From Prinia subflava (taxonomy: Eukaryota > Chordata > Aves > Passeriformes > Cisticolidae): a stretch of 64,000 nucleotides of DNA. The stretch is from NCBI RefSeq assembly GCF_021018805.1, contig NC_086258.1:13737936-13801935 (forward strand). Reading direction: 5' to 3'. Under the pieces are notes generated by a model. The model was not told the origin of the DNA. It ran no database searches and saw only the letters and a program-made list of their open reading frames with translations. Shown here piece after piece: positions 60,558-64,000 of the stretch. Position numbers and translations under genes: made by a program. Within the stretch, counting starts at the first letter, position 1; each line of letters begins with the position of its first letter.

Positions 60558-61465
60558 GCACAGGGATCTGCTGGCTCCTGTGCTGGGTTTGCACACACAC
60601 CTTCAGCAGGGCTGCAGGAGGGACAGGCACTGGGATCACAGCCCCTCTGGTGTGCCCTGCCAGGGGCAGAATCCCTTTGGATGGCACAGGGGGCAACATC
60701 TACAGACCTCCAGGACCTCCCATCGCTTTCACAGCTCCACCCAAACCCTCTGGAAGCTCAGAGCTCTGGGACGTGGCTCTCCAGGTGATGTGGGAGCAGC
60801 TCCTGCTCTTTCATGGAGCATCTGGAGCACCATCCCCACGTCAGGGTGAAGGAAACTCAGTAAAGCAGAGTGGCTGCAGCCTTTCACAGCCAGACTGAGC
60901 TGGTGGCCACCCTGGGATGCCTGTCAGCCTCTTTTCCCAGCTGACCCCATTTTCATGTGTTCCCCCTTCATAGCTGGGATACATTTCCTCCTGGCCTGCC
61001 ATCGTGCTGATGGGATTTAAATATGAAAAGCATTGCTCTCTGTGCAAGTTAAGCCTTTGGTTAAAAGTGCAGGATGTTAAGAGGTGCAGGATTTTTTTTA
61101 GTCTCTTGTAAGGTCTTTTTCAGTGCTCCTTATGAGATGGTGTTGAAAGTCTCTGTAATATAATGATCCCACACGTGGATATGCAATATCTCTCCTCGCT
61201 TTATGCAGAGTTTCCCCAGCTAATTTCACAGTTTACTCCATTAAATCCCTGCCATCCTTTGCCATGAACTCTGGAGGTTTTGCTGCCACATGGTGCATGT
61301 GGTGCTGCTTGTGTATCTGCCTGGAATGAACGTGGGCAGCCTTCATCTCCTGCAGCCTTTCTGCCAAGATCAGTGGGCTTAATCCTTGGCCCCCAGGATC
61401 TGCTAAGCTCTCTGCCTCTTGCCCTGTGGTCCAACTTTTCCTTGGCAGATTTTGAGTTGAAGTTT

Positions 61466-61655
61466 CATAGAATTACAGGCTGGTTTGGGTTGGGATGGAC
61501 CTTAAAGATGATTTATTCCACCCCCCATGCCATGTGCAGGGGCATCTTCCACTAGGGCAGGTTGCCCAGAGTCCCATCCAGCCTGGCCCTGAATATTTCC
61601 AGAGATGTGATGTGTTTGGGAACATTCTAGTGATGGGAAGTTTGTCCTCCCTTCA
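61466..61655 (-). mobile_element. CR1 LINE fragment
   Basis: Reverse-oriented CR1: 'catagaattacaggctggtt', 'gttgggatggaccttaaaga', 'ggggcatcttccactagggc' and 'agagtcccatccagcctggc'. Confidence 0.92.
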
Positions 61656-62499
61656 GTTTTTGAAATGCCAACTCCCAGAGACTCAGAGGACTGAGCCAGG
61701 TGTCCCTTGGAGTGGCAGGACCTCTGCTGAGCCACAGCCCCCTTGGGCTGCCAGGGCTGGCCCTGCTCCCAGGCAGCTGCAATTGGGAATCATCCCACAC
61801 CTTCACTATGGCTCATCCCCACCCAGGTTTGGAGGACTGGTGTTGCAGACAGCTCCTTTTTACCCCCAGAATCTTCAGAATAAGAGGAAAAAGATAGAAA
61901 AAGGGAGCAACCGTGGGTCCAGCTGCTATTTTACAACTCATAATTGTCTCCTCCATCCCTTTACTCAGATTTTCCTGCACGGGTCAGCCCAAGGCTTCAT
62001 GCGCAGCCCAGTTCTGTCAGGGATGTTCTTCCCATTGTCTTTAGTGGGCCATAAATCCTGAAGGTGACCCTCAGCTGCCCCCTCCCTCAGCACCAGGCAC
62101 CCCTGTCCCCTCGGGGGTGGCATTCCTTGGCTCAGGAGCCTTGGCACAAGGCAGGCACCAGAGGGGACGCTCGGTCAGGCTGCAGACTCTGACACACACA
62201 CACACAGATTCCTCTGCCCAGCCCAAAAAAAAAGAGATAAAGCAGAGATGAGAAGACAAAGAAAGAAAAACGAGGCAAGAAAACAACAGGAGGAGAAGGT
62301 TATGGCTATAAAACACATTTTGGCATGAGCCTCTCCCATAAACTGCAGGCACAGCACAGCAGGGCGAGCAGGGAGGCAAATTCCCTTCTCCCTCCCCAAG
62401 CCACGCACACCTCGCTGCTGGCACTGTCACTGCTGCCACCTCGGTGTCCCCGGAGAGGGGCTGCCAGTCATTCGGGGGTGCTTTGAAGCGGGCACAAAG

Positions 62500-62870
62500 G
62501 AGCAAGTCATTTGAGACGCTTCCTGCCTGGTGGCCTGTATCAGCTTGTGAATCATCCCGGCGCTCCCGCTTAATCCGCTTGTGCATCTTTGAAGCCTTTT
62601 CTGTCTCGCAAACAAATGATCAACTGCAACTTATTTTTAATCCATTAAAAGGTTCCAGATATTCCCCCTTGAAAAAAAAAAAACAAAATACCCAGCCTTG
62701 GAACCTCAGGGAGGAGCGAGTTTTGTAAGTATTGACTCGGTCTCCGCTGAGCACAGCCAAATATTAGCATCAATTTGTGAGTTGCTTGCAAGGAAGAAAT
62801 GTCAAAGGTTCAGCTTTTGCTGTGAGCTAATCCTGGCTATTAAAATACCAGGATCTCAAGGAAAGTAGCT
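62500..62870. promoter_or_regulatory. AT-rich block with three TAATCC motifs
   Basis: TAATCC, the core bound by OTX/CRX-type (K50) homeodomains, occurs at 62571-62576, 62638-62643 and 62828-62833, with other ATTA cores between. The region is not a recognised repeat. Enhancer function is a guess. Confidence 0.25.
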
Positions 62871-63359
62871 ACAAGATGGTGTCAGAATGTCTTGGATACA
62901 GCATTGTGTATGGTACACTGGATCCAAGGGACCAGAGTCAGGTTTGGTGTTGGGAGAGAAATCCAGGGATTGTTGTCTTCCATTTGCAGCTGGATGTACC
63001 TGGAAGGGCCCTGCTCTGCTCCCAGACATTTATATAACTACCCTCCCATTAAGTTTGATGTGAATTAATTGATGCTTTCCGTTCCTTCTTCCATGTTTTG
63101 CTCTGAACAAAAAAAACCCCTAAAATGACAAAATCCAGCTGAAACTTAATTGAGAACAAGTTCCATCTGGCCTCACATAAATTATGGCCAAAGTTGCCAT
63201 TTTAAAGAACAGTTGTTTTGTTATTGTTTTTTAATACTGAACTATAAATCAGCTTGTCTAAGTCCTTCTTCTCCACCTTCTTCTTCTTGGTTTTAAGTGG
63301 TTTTTTTCTAATTGGATGAAAAAAGTCTGCATTGTGGGCCTTGGGTGGTCATTATTGCG

Positions 63360-63429
63360 TCAAAAATATAAATATAAATAATATATATATAATATAAAAA
63401 GATATAATATAAAATATATAATATATATT

Positions 63430-63466
<37 letters not shown>

Positions 63467-63468
63467 GT
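63360..63468. repeat. AT-only microsatellite (TA)n
   Basis: About 105 bp of almost pure A/T (aatataaataata, then a (TA)n run of about 15 dinucleotides). Self-complementary and likely to be length-variable. Confidence 0.95.
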
Positions 63469-64000
63469 GTCATCTTGTGATTGGGTGATTAGCACTTAAA
63501 CAACCTTGGAAAGAGTTAGAGCATCCATTTTACCTCCATTTTCTACCTTGCTGGTTAGAGCTCACAGCTCATGAGGCTGTGATTAGATAAGAATTAATAA
63601 GAATTAATAAACACAGAGCCCAAACACAAAGCTGTGACTCCCATGTATTAATCCTGGCTCTAACATGAAGGACAGAAGATAAGAAAACCAACAGGGTTGG
63701 GTCCCTCAAATCCTCCCGTGGGGTTGTCAGGGCCTGGGGAAATGCTTTGTGTCAGGGCATTGCCCTCCCTGCAGATTTCAGGTGTGAACTGGAGCAGGTC
63801 TGCTGCAGCCTATTGGAAAATCCACAGCAATTCACACCAGAGGGTGGAAAATACTGTATTTTATATTATTTTTCCTTTTTAAAAGACAACTGGAGTTACT
63901 GTTCTGCTTCTGTCAATGGAGGGCACCAGTCCAGTGTGTGGGAAATGCTTTAGCCTTGTCCCTCTGATATTTCCTTTCTTCTTTGGTCACAAAAGTAAAA

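Larger units (their letters stand above)
45851..64000. other. Downstream intergenic region
   Basis: About 18 kb after the RGS9-2 stop without a supportable gene. The RGS9-2 3' UTR must occupy its first part, but no AATAAA occurs in the first few kb and I cannot place the end. It contains CR1 and LTR fragments, five tandem arrays and several AT-rich blocks listed separately. In human the next gene is AXIN2; no AXIN2 coding sequence is seen here. Confidence 0.7.

Noticed and set aside
59818..60898. Repeat proteins of 293 aa (minus) and 322 aa (plus)
   Set aside because: Products of the 54-bp minisatellite. Several frames are open at once, with no splice or start context and no known domain.
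46000..64000. AXIN2 or another coding gene downstream of RGS9
   Set aside because: No DIX, RGS or other domain sequence and no chain of phased exons found. Only short unrelated ORFs and repeats.

Overview
The window looks like nuclear DNA of a bird. Two multi-exon vertebrate genes with canonical splice sites are present. The intervening DNA is sprinkled with CR1 LINE fragments, whose reversed 3' ends read like 'tcacagaatcacagaat'. One stretch resembles a passerine LTR, so a songbird is my best but weaker guess. Gene order (GNA13 and RGS9 divergently transcribed) matches the human 17q24 neighbourhood as I know it.

Layout. 1-9615 (minus strand): 5' half of GNA13, with exon 2 at 6846-7072 and exon 1 at 9333-9615, the latter in a CpG island. 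Exons 3-4 lie beyond the left edge. 9616-15815: intergenic, with several CR1 copies, a 51-base poly(A) run, and a roughly 390 bp pentanucleotide array ending about 200 bp before the RGS9 start codon. 15816-45850 (plus strand): RGS9, complete. Seventeen exons give the short retinal-type form RGS9-1 (488 aa, stop at 41268). Splicing from a donor inside exon 17 to two further exons (44624-44934 and 45733-45850) gives the long striatal-type form RGS9-2 (612 aa). I assembled all exons by hand; every intron phase closes and every acceptor is AG. 45851-64000: about 18 kb with no gene that I can support. It holds CR1 fragments, several tandem repeats with long spurious ORFs, and AT-rich, motif-dense blocks that could be conserved enhancers.

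Function. GNA13 encodes the G-alpha-13 subunit (GPCR to RhoGEF signalling). RGS9 encodes a DEP-GGL-RGS GTPase-activating protein that pairs with G-beta-5 and speeds GTP hydrolysis on transducin in photoreceptors (short form) or on Gi/o in striatum (long form). The two are neighbours rather than an obvious functional unit.

Most striking observations: the intact but shortened, GC-rich RGS9-2 tail; a GC-AG intron; a tandem acceptor whose upstream choice would insert a stop codon; a 27-bp-stem hairpin in RGS9 intron 5; an inverted repeat of about 100 bp next to the RGS9-2 exon; and clusters of forkhead-like and TCF-like motifs. I found no clear evidence of an entirely new biological system.
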